A DNA stretch of 64,000 nucleotides from Novosphingobium album (ex Liu et al. 2023) (GTDB taxonomy: Bacteria > Pseudomonadota > Alphaproteobacteria > Sphingomonadales > Sphingomonadaceae). Where the stretch lies: NCBI RefSeq assembly GCF_029076845.1, contig NZ_JARESE010000001.1, forward strand, positions 186,001 to 250,000, in the 5' to 3' direction. The position numbers and the translations under genes are program-made. The notes below the pieces were generated by a model. That model saw nothing but the letters and a program-made list of their open reading frames with translations, was not told the origin of the DNA and did no database searches. The stretch's first letter is position 1; each line of letters begins with the position of its first letter. Shown one piece after another: positions 7,937 to 15,526 of this stretch.

Positions 7937-9187
7937 CTAGCGCGCCGGCTTGAGACCGGGCGGGTAGTTCAGCCGGCGGAACAGCCGCCCCCGCTCCGAA
8001 AAGAGCACGAAGCCCAGCGCGCCGATGCCGGCCGCGACCATGGCGCCCAGCAGCGGGCGCGCGGTGCCGTCATAAGCCTGCCCGATCAGGCTGCCGAACG
8101 CCGCGCCGAGCACCATCCGCACGAAAGTCATCACCGATGCCGCCGCCCCGGCGGTGCGCGCGAAGGGCTGGAGCGCGATCGACTGGAAATTGGCGCCGAT
8201 GAACGACATCAGGCAGAAGCTCACCGTCATCAGCGGGGCGAAGACCCACAGCGTCTCCCCCCTCAGCGCGATGGCGAAATGGATCGTGGCGATGAGGATG
8301 AAGCCGAACATCGCGGTGTGCGAAACGCGCCGCGCGCCGAACCGCTCGACGATCCGCGAATTGATGAAGTTGGTGCCCGACATGATCAGCGCCATCACCC
8401 CGAACACCACCGGGAAAGCCGTGCCCGCGCCGAAATGTTCGGCGATAAGCTGCTGCGCGGAATTGATGTAGCCGAACATCGCGCCCTGCACGAGCGCGGC
8501 ACCCAGGAAATAGCCCGCCGCCGCGCGGCACAGCAGCGCGGCGCGCATGTTGCCCAGGATCGCGCGCGGCGCGATGCCCTGGCGGAATTCGGGATGCAGC
8601 GTTTCGGGCAGGCGCATCCAGGCCCAGAACGCGACGAGCCCGGCCAGCCCGGCCATCAGCCCGAAGATCCAGCGCCAGTTCGCGAACAACAGCAGCCCCT
8701 GCCCCAGCATCGGCGCGATCATCGGCACCACCATGAACACCATGGCGACAAGCGATTGCGTGCGCGCCATGCGATCGCCCGAATAGCGATCGCGAATCAC
8801 CGCCATCGGCAGCACCATCAGGCCCGAGGTAAACAGGCCCAGGAAACCGCGCAGGATCAGCAGCGTGGCGAAATCGGTGACCAGCGCGCAAGCCAGCGAG
8901 ATGCAGAAATAGGCCGCCAGGCACACCATGACGACCGGCTTGCGGCCGAAGCGATCGGAAATCGAGCCGGGGAACAGCGAGCCCAGCCCGCTGCACAGCA
9001 GAAACACACCGACGATCAATTGCCGCTGGTTGGGATCGGCCTGCCCCAGATCGCGCGCGATGTGCCCCAGCGCCGGCAGCATCACGTCGATCGCCAGCGC
9101 CTGCAGCGCCTGCAGCGCCGCCATCAGGCCGACGAACTCGATCTCCCGCATGGGGAACCGCACGGTTTCGGGCTGGGGGGAGTGCAT
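7937..9187 (-). CDS. MFS multidrug transporter, Bcr/CflA type
   Basis: A 416-residue major facilitator with about twelve hydrophobic segments. Signature pieces of the drug:H+ antiporter Bcr/CflA branch are visible: ALQALAIDVMLPALGHIARDL in helix 1, the loop 2-3 motif GSISDRFGRKPVVMVC, and VIRDRY after helix 4. Proteins of this branch export drugs such as bicyclomycin, sulfonamides or chloramphenicol, or small dipeptides and amino acids. It sits in the inner membrane. Divergent from dinB over about 90 bp; no regulator is adjacent. Substrate unknown. Confidence 0.88.
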   Translation of the reverse strand: MHSPQPETVRFPMREIEFVGLMAALQALQALAIDVMLPALGHIARDLGQADPNQRQLIVGVFLLCSGLGSLFPGSISDRFGRKPVVMVCLAAYFCISLACALVTDFATLLILRGFLGLFTSGLMVLPMAVIRDRYSGDRMARTQSLVAMVFMVVPMIAPMLGQGLLLFANWRWIFGLMAGLAGLVAFWAWMRLPETLHPEFRQGIAPRAILGNMRAALLCRAAAGYFLGAALVQGAMFGYINSAQQLIAEHFGAGTAFPVVFGVMALIMSGTNFINSRIVERFGARRVSHTAMFGFILIATIHFAIALRGETLWVFAPLMTVSFCLMSFIGANFQSIALQPFARTAGAAASVMTFVRMVLGAAFGSLIGQAYDGTARPLLGAMVAAGIGALGFVLFSERGRLFRRLNYPPGLKPAR

Positions 9188-9280
9188 TGGCGGCCTAATG
9201 ACGCAAAGCAGGGGCAGTGGCTAGGGCCATTTCGCGCGCGCGATGCGGCTTTTCGTCTCGCGCTGGGCTATGGCACGCGC

Positions 9281-10405
9281 ATGTCTTCGCCCGACGACCA
9301 TCCCGGCGATGCCGATGAAGACAACGCCGGCATCCGCAAGATCATCCATGTCGACATGGATGCCTTCTATGCCAGCGTCGAACAGCGCGACGATCCGACG
9401 CTGCGCGGCAAGCCGGTGGCGGTGGGCGGATCGTCGGGACGCGGCGTGGTCGCGGCGACAAGTTATGAGGCGCGCGCCTTCGGCGTCCGCTCGGCCATGC
9501 CCTCCAGCCGGGCGGCGCGGCTGTGCCCGGAACTGATCTTCCGCAAGCCGCGCTTCGAGGTCTACAAGCAGGTGTCCGACGCGATCCGGGCGATCTTTCG
9601 CGATTACACGCCGCATGTCGAACCGCTCTCGCTCGACGAAGCCTACCTTGACGTGACCGCCGATCTTCGGGGCATCGGCTCGGCCACGCGCATTGCCGAG
9701 GCGATCCGCCGCCGCATCCGCGAGGAAACCGGGCTGACCGCCAGCGCCGGGGTTTCCTACAACAAGTTCCTGGCCAAGCTGGCCAGCGACCAGAACAAGC
9801 CCGACGGCCTGTGCGTGATCCGCCCCGGCGAAGGCGCGCAATTCGTCGCGACGCTGCCGGTGCGGCGCTTCCACGGCGTCGGCCCGCGCGGCGCCGAGAA
9901 GATGGCGCGGCTGGGCATCGAGACAGGCGCGGACTTGCGCGCGAAGGATATCGCTTTCCTGCGCCAGCACTTCGGCAGCTTCGCCGAATACCTGTTCCGC
10001 GCCGCGCGCGGCATCGACCTCAGGCAAGTGCGCGCCAACCGCCCACGCAAATCGGTGGGCGGCGAACGCACCTTTTTCGAAGATATCGAGGATGCCGAGA
10101 CCTTGCGCGAGACGATGGGCCACATCGTCGACGTGGTGTGGGACCGGATCGAGCGCGCCGGGGCGCATGGCCGCACGGTGACGCTCAAGCTGCGCTACGC
10201 CGATTTCCGCACGATCACGCGCGCGCGGTCGGTGGCGCAGCGGATCGCCGGCAAGGACGAGTTCGCCCGCATCGGCCACGCCCTGCTGGCCGAGCTGATG
10301 CCCCTGCCCCAGCCGATCCGGCTGATGGGCCTGACGCTGTCCGCGCTCGAAGGCGAGGAGCGCGCGGCGCCGCCGGAGCGCGACGGCCAGCTTCCGCTGT
10401 TTTAG
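9281..10405 (+). CDS. dinB: DNA polymerase IV (Y-family)
   Basis: A 374-residue translesion polymerase. The palm carries HVDMDAFYASVEQRD and SLDEAYLDVT, which supply the catalytic acidic residues; a helix-hairpin-helix thumb (VRRFHGVGPRGAEKMARLGI) and little-finger domain (KSVGGERTFFED...) follow. The last residues QLPLF form a beta-clamp-binding motif of QLxLF type, so the C-terminus is intact. The ATG at 9281 is chosen because the family motif starts about 20 residues later; a longer in-frame extension crosses the MFS gene antisense and is an artefact of high GC. I saw no LexA box before it. Confidence 0.94.
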   Translation: MSSPDDHPGDADEDNAGIRKIIHVDMDAFYASVEQRDDPTLRGKPVAVGGSSGRGVVAATSYEARAFGVRSAMPSSRAARLCPELIFRKPRFEVYKQVSDAIRAIFRDYTPHVEPLSLDEAYLDVTADLRGIGSATRIAEAIRRRIREETGLTASAGVSYNKFLAKLASDQNKPDGLCVIRPGEGAQFVATLPVRRFHGVGPRGAEKMARLGIETGADLRAKDIAFLRQHFGSFAEYLFRAARGIDLRQVRANRPRKSVGGERTFFEDIEDAETLRETMGHIVDVVWDRIERAGAHGRTVTLKLRYADFRTITRARSVAQRIAGKDEFARIGHALLAELMPLPQPIRLMGLTLSALEGEERAAPPERDGQLPLF

Positions 10406-10449
10406 GAGTTGATGCCCAGGCCGGGATGCAGCGCCCGCCCGCTCAGAGC

Positions 10450-10523
10450 CTGTTTGGAAATGCGCCATTCGGCGCAAGGCCGCACCGGCCTTGAAATGCG
10501 ATCTTCCGCGCATTTCCAAACAG
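10450..10523. repeat. nested palindromic intergenic element, copy 1
   Basis: Terminal inverted repeats of 16 bp are perfect: CTGTTTGGAAATGCGC / GCGCATTTCCAAACAG. Inside lies a second hairpin, AAGGCC / GGCCTT around GCACC. Read on the minus strand it contains GGAAATGCGCGGAAGAT, a core also found in the elements at 16949 and 56543. It sits between dinB and the NUDIX gene, which converge, so it may also serve as a terminator. Confidence 0.8.
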
Positions 10524-10527
10524 ACTC

Positions 10528-11010
10528 TCAGGCTTCCTGCTCCTGCCACGCCGCCACCCAGCCGTGCAGGCCCTTCCCGCTGCGCGGCGCCAGATCGGCG
10601 GGCAAGGCGGCGAGCGCGAAGAAACCGGCTTCGCACACCTCGCGATGATCCGGGCGCGGCGTGCCGACGCAGCGGCCGACGACGACGTGGACGATATTGT
10701 GCGCGCCGTGCGGATGCTCGATCAGCCGGGCGACCTCGCGCGCGCGTTCGAGCGTGCAACCCGCTTCCTCGAACAATTCGCGCGATGCGGTTTCCAGCGG
10801 ATCTTCGCCGCGCGCCATGCCGCCGCTGGGCGCCTGCCATTGCGAGGTACCGTAGGACTGGCGGATCAGCAGCACGCGCCCCTCGCCATCGAGCGCGACG
10901 ATCCGGCAGCCCTCCACCGTCGGGCGCAGCAGCCGCCAATAGACCGCGCGAAGCAGGAAAGCGAAGCGATAGAGCGCGCGGTGCAGCGGCGGCGGAATCA
11001 GGTGAAGCAT
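10528..11010 (-). CDS. NUDIX hydrolase
   Basis: A 160-residue protein with a complete Nudix box, GGMARGEDPLETASRELFEEAG (G-x5-E-x7-REUxEExG), around residues 63-84, which binds Mg and hydrolyses nucleoside diphosphate-X compounds. The N-terminus (HRALYRFAFLLRAVYWRLLRP) is a basic amphipathic stretch common in sphingomonad homologues. Its start overlaps the end of the 6-phosphogluconolactonase gene by 13 bp, so the two are probably co-translated. The substrate cannot be inferred from the box alone. Confidence 0.87.
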   Translation of the reverse strand: MLHLIPPPLHRALYRFAFLLRAVYWRLLRPTVEGCRIVALDGEGRVLLIRQSYGTSQWQAPSGGMARGEDPLETASRELFEEAGCTLERAREVARLIEHPHGAHNIVHVVVGRCVGTPRPDHREVCEAGFFALAALPADLAPRSGKGLHGWVAAWQEQEA

Positions 11011-11615
11011 GTCACCCGTGCCGCCGCCGCCAGGAGCCGCGCCACGGGCAAGTCGTTGCCGCCGGACGCGGCCTGTTCGAACAGCGCGCGCTTGTCCGCG
11101 CCGCGAATCACGAAGACGATCCCGTCGCTGTCGAGCAGCGCGGGCATGGTCAGGCTCACCCGGTCGAACGGCGCTTCGGGCGGCAGCGGATCGGGCGTGA
11201 TCCGGCGCACGCGCAGCGGATCATCGACCTGGGGATCGGTATTGGGAAACAGCGAGGCGATATGTCCGTCCGCGCCCATGCCCAGCCAGGCCAGCGCGAA
11301 ACGCGGCGGCCGCGCGTCGGGCGTCAGGGGCACGATCCGGGCGCCCGCCGGCTCCAGCCGCTCACGGATGCGGCCGACGTTGCTGGCCGGATGATCCTCG
11401 GGAACCAGGCGGTCATCGCCCGGCCAGACCGCGATGCGCGACCAGTCGAGCGGCGCCTCGGCAAGCCGGGCCAGGATCGGAAACGGCGTTGAGCCGCCAG
11501 GCACGGTCAGCGCGATCTCGCCCGGGGCGGCGGCAAGCGCGGCAGCGATGCGCTGTTCCAGCCAGCGGGCGATCGCCGCGTCGTCGGCATCGGCGATGAT
11601 GTCAGGTTCGGCCAT
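10998..11615 (-). CDS. pgl: 6-phosphogluconolactonase (Pgl/DevB)
   Basis: A 205-residue enzyme of the glucosamine-6-phosphate isomerase/6-phosphogluconolactonase fold. It carries the ALTVPGGSTPFPIL phosphate loop, the VWPGDDRLVPEDHPASNVG segment typical of DevB-type lactonases, and LAWLGMGADGHIASLFPNT. It hydrolyses 6-phosphogluconolactone in the oxidative pentose-phosphate or Entner-Doudoroff entry. The ATG giving MAEPD is preferred over a start 12 codons earlier because it fits the usual length. Followed in the same direction by the NUDIX gene with overlap; zwf and edd are not in the window. Confidence 0.88.
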   Translation of the reverse strand: MAEPDIIADADDAAIARWLEQRIAAALAAAPGEIALTVPGGSTPFPILARLAEAPLDWSRIAVWPGDDRLVPEDHPASNVGRIRERLEPAGARIVPLTPDARPPRFALAWLGMGADGHIASLFPNTDPQVDDPLRVRRITPDPLPPEAPFDRVSLTMPALLDSDGIVFVIRGADKRALFEQAASGGNDLPVARLLAAAARVTCFT

Positions 11616-11714
11616 GGTGGCCAGCCTATCACCAGCCGCCGGGCCTTGCACCTGTTTCGCCGCGCCGAACCCGCCGCGCGCGCGGCGCGACGGGCGGTAT
11701 GGCGGATCATCGGC

Positions 11715-12173
11715 TCAGGCGGCGATTTCGCGCAGGAACCAGGCGCGCTGTTCGGCCTGATCGGTCCAGTCGTCGACCGCGCCCTCGGTGGCGTTGTCGC
11801 CCGCCTCGCCGGCGGCGGCCTTCACTTCGCGCAGCTTGGCGACATAGGAAAGGTTGTCGGCCAGAAGCTGCTTCACCATCGCCATGGCATCAAGCGAGGT
11901 ATCGTCCTCGTCGGCGATCTGGGTCTTGGCGGCGATCGCGCCGATCGACGTCATCGTCGTGCCGCCCAGCTTGCGCACGCGTTCGGCGAGGAGGTCGGTC
12001 AGCGCGAAGATCTCGGTGGCCTGGGTGTCGAACAGCAAGTGCAGATCGTGGAACTGCGGGCCGCGCACATGCCAATGGAAATTCTTGGTCTTCACATAGA
12101 GCGCGAACGTATCGGCGAGCAGGCCATTGAGGCTGTCGATCAAGGCACCCGTGGAGTTGTCTTTGCTGGTCAT
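11715..12173 (-). CDS. dps: Dps-family ferritin-like DNA-binding protein
   Basis: A 152-residue protein with the Dps signature: FALYVKTKNFHWHVRGPQFHDLH and LLFDTQATEIF supply the His, Asp and Glu ligands of the inter-subunit ferroxidase site. Dps assembles as a dodecamer that oxidises and stores iron and protects DNA against peroxide. The N-terminal tail is short (MTSKDNSTGAL) with one Lys, so DNA binding may be weak. The ATG begins this conventional N-terminus, with AAGG about 9 nt upstream. No OxyR site was recognised in its leader. Confidence 0.9.
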   Translation of the reverse strand: MTSKDNSTGALIDSLNGLLADTFALYVKTKNFHWHVRGPQFHDLHLLFDTQATEIFALTDLLAERVRKLGGTTMTSIGAIAAKTQIADEDDTSLDAMAMVKQLLADNLSYVAKLREVKAAAGEAGDNATEGAVDDWTDQAEQRAWFLREIAA

Positions 12174-12256
12174 GGTGAGTCCCTTTCCGTTGAGTTGAAC
12201 CCAGTATCGTGATGGACGGCGCAGATGAGAAGGGGGTTGGCGATCGGTTTTTCCGA

Positions 12257-12814
12257 TCAGAGCATCCCCCTTGCGCGCATCAGCACGATAAGAGCGGCCA
12301 GCAGCAGGACGAGCCCGACGATGCGCCGCCCGATCCGCGCGCCTCTGGACGTCACCACCTCGGGCAACGCCCAGCCGGCGGCGACCAGCGCGATGCCGCC
12401 GATCGACCCGGCCATGCCCGCCGGGATCGCCGCGCCGGTACCCACCGCCACGCCGAACACCAGGAACCGCGCCGCGTCGGTGAACTGGTGCGCGGCCAGC
12501 ACCAGCGCCAGCGCGCCCAGCGAATGGGTCGGCTCGCGCGGGCTGGCCCGCGGGGCGAGGATCATCGATTCGAGCCCCGCCAGGCCCAGCGCGATCGCCG
12601 CCAGGATCGGCCGGGCTTGCGGCCCGAGCAGCGGAATCACGTAAGTGGCCGCCCATGCGGCGAAGCTTGCCGAGGCGATGCAGACCAGCGCGCCCGTCAC
12701 CAGCACGCCAGGCCGCGCGCCCTGCCGCAGCACCAGCCCGGCAACCGTGACCTGATCGCGCGCGCCGATGCCCGAAAGCAGCACCGCCAGAAGAGTGAAA
12801 TAGAAGCTAGCCAC
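12257..12814 (-). CDS. divergent UPF0016/GDT1-like membrane protein lacking the cation motifs
   Basis: A protein of about 185 residues with six hydrophobic segments in two halves, laid out like UPF0016 (TMEM165/GDT1) Mn/Ca transporters. The two diagnostic ExGD(K/R)(T/S) motifs are not conserved: the first half has SGIGARDQVT and the second AAHQFTDAAR where acidic motifs should be. Compare the gene at 56695-57267, where both motifs are intact. A GTG at 12814 just before the first helix is the likeliest start; an ATG 14 codons earlier is possible. Family membership is a structural reading and should be held loosely. Confidence 0.6.
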   Translation of the reverse strand: MASFYFTLLAVLLSGIGARDQVTVAGLVLRQGARPGVLVTGALVCIASASFAAWAATYVIPLLGPQARPILAAIALGLAGLESMILAPRASPREPTHSLGALALVLAAHQFTDAARFLVFGVAVGTGAAIPAGMAGSIGGIALVAAGWALPEVVTSRGARIGRRIVGLVLLLAALIVLMRARGML

Positions 12815-12945
12815 GTGCCTTGCGATTCCCCGCCGCGCTGGCCCGCCCGGCCGCACGCGCTGTCCATCCCCGGCGATAGGGCAGGATGCACCTGCAATTC
12901 AATCGCGCTTGGGCACCAGAGCCGATCCCGTGCATTGTGTGCCGC

Positions 12946-13734
12946 ATGAAGGCTGGCCCCGAACACCCCCTTGTCCCCGCGCCCCTTGTCCCCGCGCCCC
13001 TTGCTCCGCCGCCGCTGCCGGGGGCGGGCGATGCGCTGTTCCTCGATTTCGACGGCACGCTGGTGGAGATCGCCGCGCACCCCGACGCGGTCAGGGTGGC
13101 GCCCGGATTGCCCGCGCTGATCGAAAGCCTGCGCATCCGACTGGAGGGCCGGCTCGCCATCGTCAGTGGCCGCTCGCTCGCGAGCCTGGACCGCGCCCTC
13201 GGGCCGATCGCGGTGGCCATGGCCGGATCGCACGGCGGCGAATTCCGCGAAGCCGGCGCGCGCGCGGCGATCGCGCTGGCCGAACCGGTCCCCACGGCCG
13301 TGGTCGCGCGCCTGCACGCCGTGGCCGCAGCACTGGGTGGCCTGCTGGTGGAGCAAAAGCCGTTCAGCGCCGCGATCCATTACCGCGACCGGCCCGAAGC
13401 CGAAAGCGCGGTGCTCGCCGCAGCACGCGAACTGGCGCGAGCCGAAGGGCTGGCGCTGAAGCACGGCAAGATGGTGGCCGAACTGATCATGCCCGGATCG
13501 GACAAGGGCAGCGCCGTCGCGCGCTACATGGCCCTGCCCGGCTTTGCCGGCGCCCGCCCGCTCTTCGCCGGCGACGACACGACCGACGAGGATGCCTTCG
13601 CCGCCGTCGCCCGGCTCGCTGGCGGCGGCATCCTGGTGGGGCCGATGCGGCACACGGCGGCGCGCTGGCGCCTCGACGGCGTGCGCGAGACGCACGCCTG
13701 GCTGGCCGCCGCGCTGGGGGAGGAGCCGCGATGA
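12946..13734 (+). CDS. otsB: trehalose-6-phosphate phosphatase OtsB
   Basis: A 262-residue HAD-superfamily phosphatase that removes phosphate from trehalose-6-phosphate. Motif I is FLDFDGTLVEIA with the nucleophilic Asp, motif II VSGRS, and the C-terminal FAGDDTTDEDAF binds Mg. The N-terminal 24 residues are a Pro-rich tandem repeat (PLVPAPLVPAPLAP) made by a 15-16-nt DNA repeat near 12967-13000, unlike anything in the core. The stop overlaps the start of the next gene (ATGA), so translation is coupled. First gene of the otsB-GH15-otsA operon. Confidence 0.93.
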   Translation: MKAGPEHPLVPAPLVPAPLAPPPLPGAGDALFLDFDGTLVEIAAHPDAVRVAPGLPALIESLRIRLEGRLAIVSGRSLASLDRALGPIAVAMAGSHGGEFREAGARAAIALAEPVPTAVVARLHAVAAALGGLLVEQKPFSAAIHYRDRPEAESAVLAAARELARAEGLALKHGKMVAELIMPGSDKGSAVARYMALPGFAGARPLFAGDDTTDEDAFAAVARLAGGGILVGPMRHTAARWRLDGVRETHAWLAAALGEEPR

Positions 13735-15515
13735 CCTCGCTCGAACTCTGGCCGATCGGCAATTGCCAGGTCAGCGGCCTGATCGACGAGACCGGCAGCA
13801 TCGTCTGGGGCTGCGTGCCGCGCGTCGATGGCGATCCCACCTTCTGCGCGCTGCTGCGCGGCGAGGACGGGCATGAGCTGGGCACCTGGCGCTTCATGCT
13901 CGAAGGGCAGTGCAAGGTGGAGCAGGAATACCTGCGCAACACGCCGATCCTGCGCACGCGGCTGGAAGATGAACTGGGCGGCAAGGTCGACATATTCGAC
14001 TTCTGCCCGCGTTTCGAGCGCCTCGGCCGCATGTTCCGCCCCGTCGCCTTCGCGCGGATCGTGCGCCCGGTCGCGGGATCGCCCCGGCTGCGCGTGCTGT
14101 TGACGCCGATGAACGGCTATGGCGCCGCGCAGGCGCCGATCACCCACGGCACCAACCATATCCGCTACCTCAACGATCGCCATGCGTTGCGGCTGACTAC
14201 CGACGCCCCGGTCGGCTACGTGCTGGACGAGCGGCATTTCCGCGTCGAGAGCGCGCTGCATTTCTACCTCGGCCCGGACGAGCCCTTCGTCGGCAATGTC
14301 GGGCGCGAGGTGGAAGCCATGCTGCAGCAGACCGAGGCCTATTGGCGGCTGTGGGTGCGGGGCCTGGCCACTCCGCTCGACTGGCAGCAGGCGGTGATCC
14401 GCGCGGCGATCACGCTGAAGCTGTGCCAGCATGAGGAGACCGGCGCGATCGTCGCCGCGCTCACCACCTCGATCCCCGAGGCGCCGAACTCGCGGCGCAA
14501 CTGGGACTATCGCTACTGCTGGATTCGCGATGCCTATTACACGGTGCAGGCGCTCAACCGGCTGGGCGCGCTCGACGTGCTGGAAAAGTACCTCGCCTAC
14601 CTGCGCAACCTGGTCGACGATGCCCACGCCGGGGTGATCCAGCCGCTCTATTCGGTCAGCGGCGCGCGCGAGATCATCGAATGGGAAGCCGAATGCCTGC
14701 CCGGCTATCGCGGCATGGGGCCGGTGCGCATCGGCAATGCCGCCTATTACCAGCTGCAGAACGACTGCTATGGCCAGATCATCATCCCCAACATCCAGGC
14801 CTTTTCCGACCATCGCCTGCTGCGCATGGCCAATGCGGAGGATTTCACCAGCCTGGAAAAAGTCGGCGAGATGGCGTGGCAGCTGCACGACCAGCCCGAT
14901 GCCGGCCTGTGGGAACTGCGCACCCGCACCGCCGTCCATACTTATTCCAGCGTGATGAGCTGGGCCGCCTGCGACCGGCTGGCGAACGCGGCCGAACTGC
15001 TTGGCCTCAACGATCGCGAGGCGCTCTGGCGCACGCGCGCCGACGCGATCCGCGCGCATATCGACCAGCAGGCCTGGTTCGCCGAGGGCGGCCATTATGC
15101 CGCCAGCTTCGGCGGGCAAGAGCTTGACGCCAGCCTGCTGCAACTGGTCGAGCTGCGCTATGTCCATGCCGCCGATCCGCGCTTCCAGGCGACGCTCAAG
15201 GCCGTGGAAAAGACCCTGCGCCGGGGCGAGCACATGCTGCGCTATGCCAGCGAGGACGATTTCGGCCTGCCCGAGACCGCGTTCAACATCTGCACGTTCT
15301 GGCTGATCGAAGCGCTGCACCTCGATGGCCGCGACGAAGAGGCCAAGGCGCTGTTCGAGGCGATGCTGGCCCACCGCACGCGCTCGGGCCTGTTGTCCGA
15401 GGACATGGACTTCGAAACCGGCGAGCTGTGGGGGAACTTTCCGCAGACCTATTCGCTGGTTGGTATCATCAACTGCGCCGGATTGCTCTCGCGATCCTGG
15501 GGGGACTGGCGCTGA
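13731..15515 (+). CDS. glycoside hydrolase family 15 protein (glucoamylase or trehalase type)
   Basis: A 594-residue GH15 enzyme: an N-terminal beta-sandwich (about residues 1-230, starting ELWPIGNCQVSGLIDETGSIVWGC) and a C-terminal alpha/alpha barrel with RRNWDYRYCWIRDAYYT, the GLWELRT region with the expected catalytic Glu, and FETGELWGNFPQTYSLVGII near the end with the second Glu. Some bacterial GH15 proteins are trehalases. Its place between otsB and otsA, with an ATGA overlap to otsB and 11 nt to otsA, suggests action on trehalose or a related glucan. Specificity is inferred from context. Confidence 0.88.
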   Translation: MTSLELWPIGNCQVSGLIDETGSIVWGCVPRVDGDPTFCALLRGEDGHELGTWRFMLEGQCKVEQEYLRNTPILRTRLEDELGGKVDIFDFCPRFERLGRMFRPVAFARIVRPVAGSPRLRVLLTPMNGYGAAQAPITHGTNHIRYLNDRHALRLTTDAPVGYVLDERHFRVESALHFYLGPDEPFVGNVGREVEAMLQQTEAYWRLWVRGLATPLDWQQAVIRAAITLKLCQHEETGAIVAALTTSIPEAPNSRRNWDYRYCWIRDAYYTVQALNRLGALDVLEKYLAYLRNLVDDAHAGVIQPLYSVSGAREIIEWEAECLPGYRGMGPVRIGNAAYYQLQNDCYGQIIIPNIQAFSDHRLLRMANAEDFTSLEKVGEMAWQLHDQPDAGLWELRTRTAVHTYSSVMSWAACDRLANAAELLGLNDREALWRTRADAIRAHIDQQAWFAEGGHYAASFGGQELDASLLQLVELRYVHAADPRFQATLKAVEKTLRRGEHMLRYASEDDFGLPETAFNICTFWLIEALHLDGRDEEAKALFEAMLAHRTRSGLLSEDMDFETGELWGNFPQTYSLVGIINCAGLLSRSWGDWR

Positions 15516-15526
15516 GGGGGAGTACA

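Noticed and set aside
7922..9280. Very long open frame continuous with dinB and antisense to the MFS gene
   Set aside because: The frame stays open because of high GC. The MFS protein on the other strand has clear helices and motifs, and DinB family sequence begins only after 9281.
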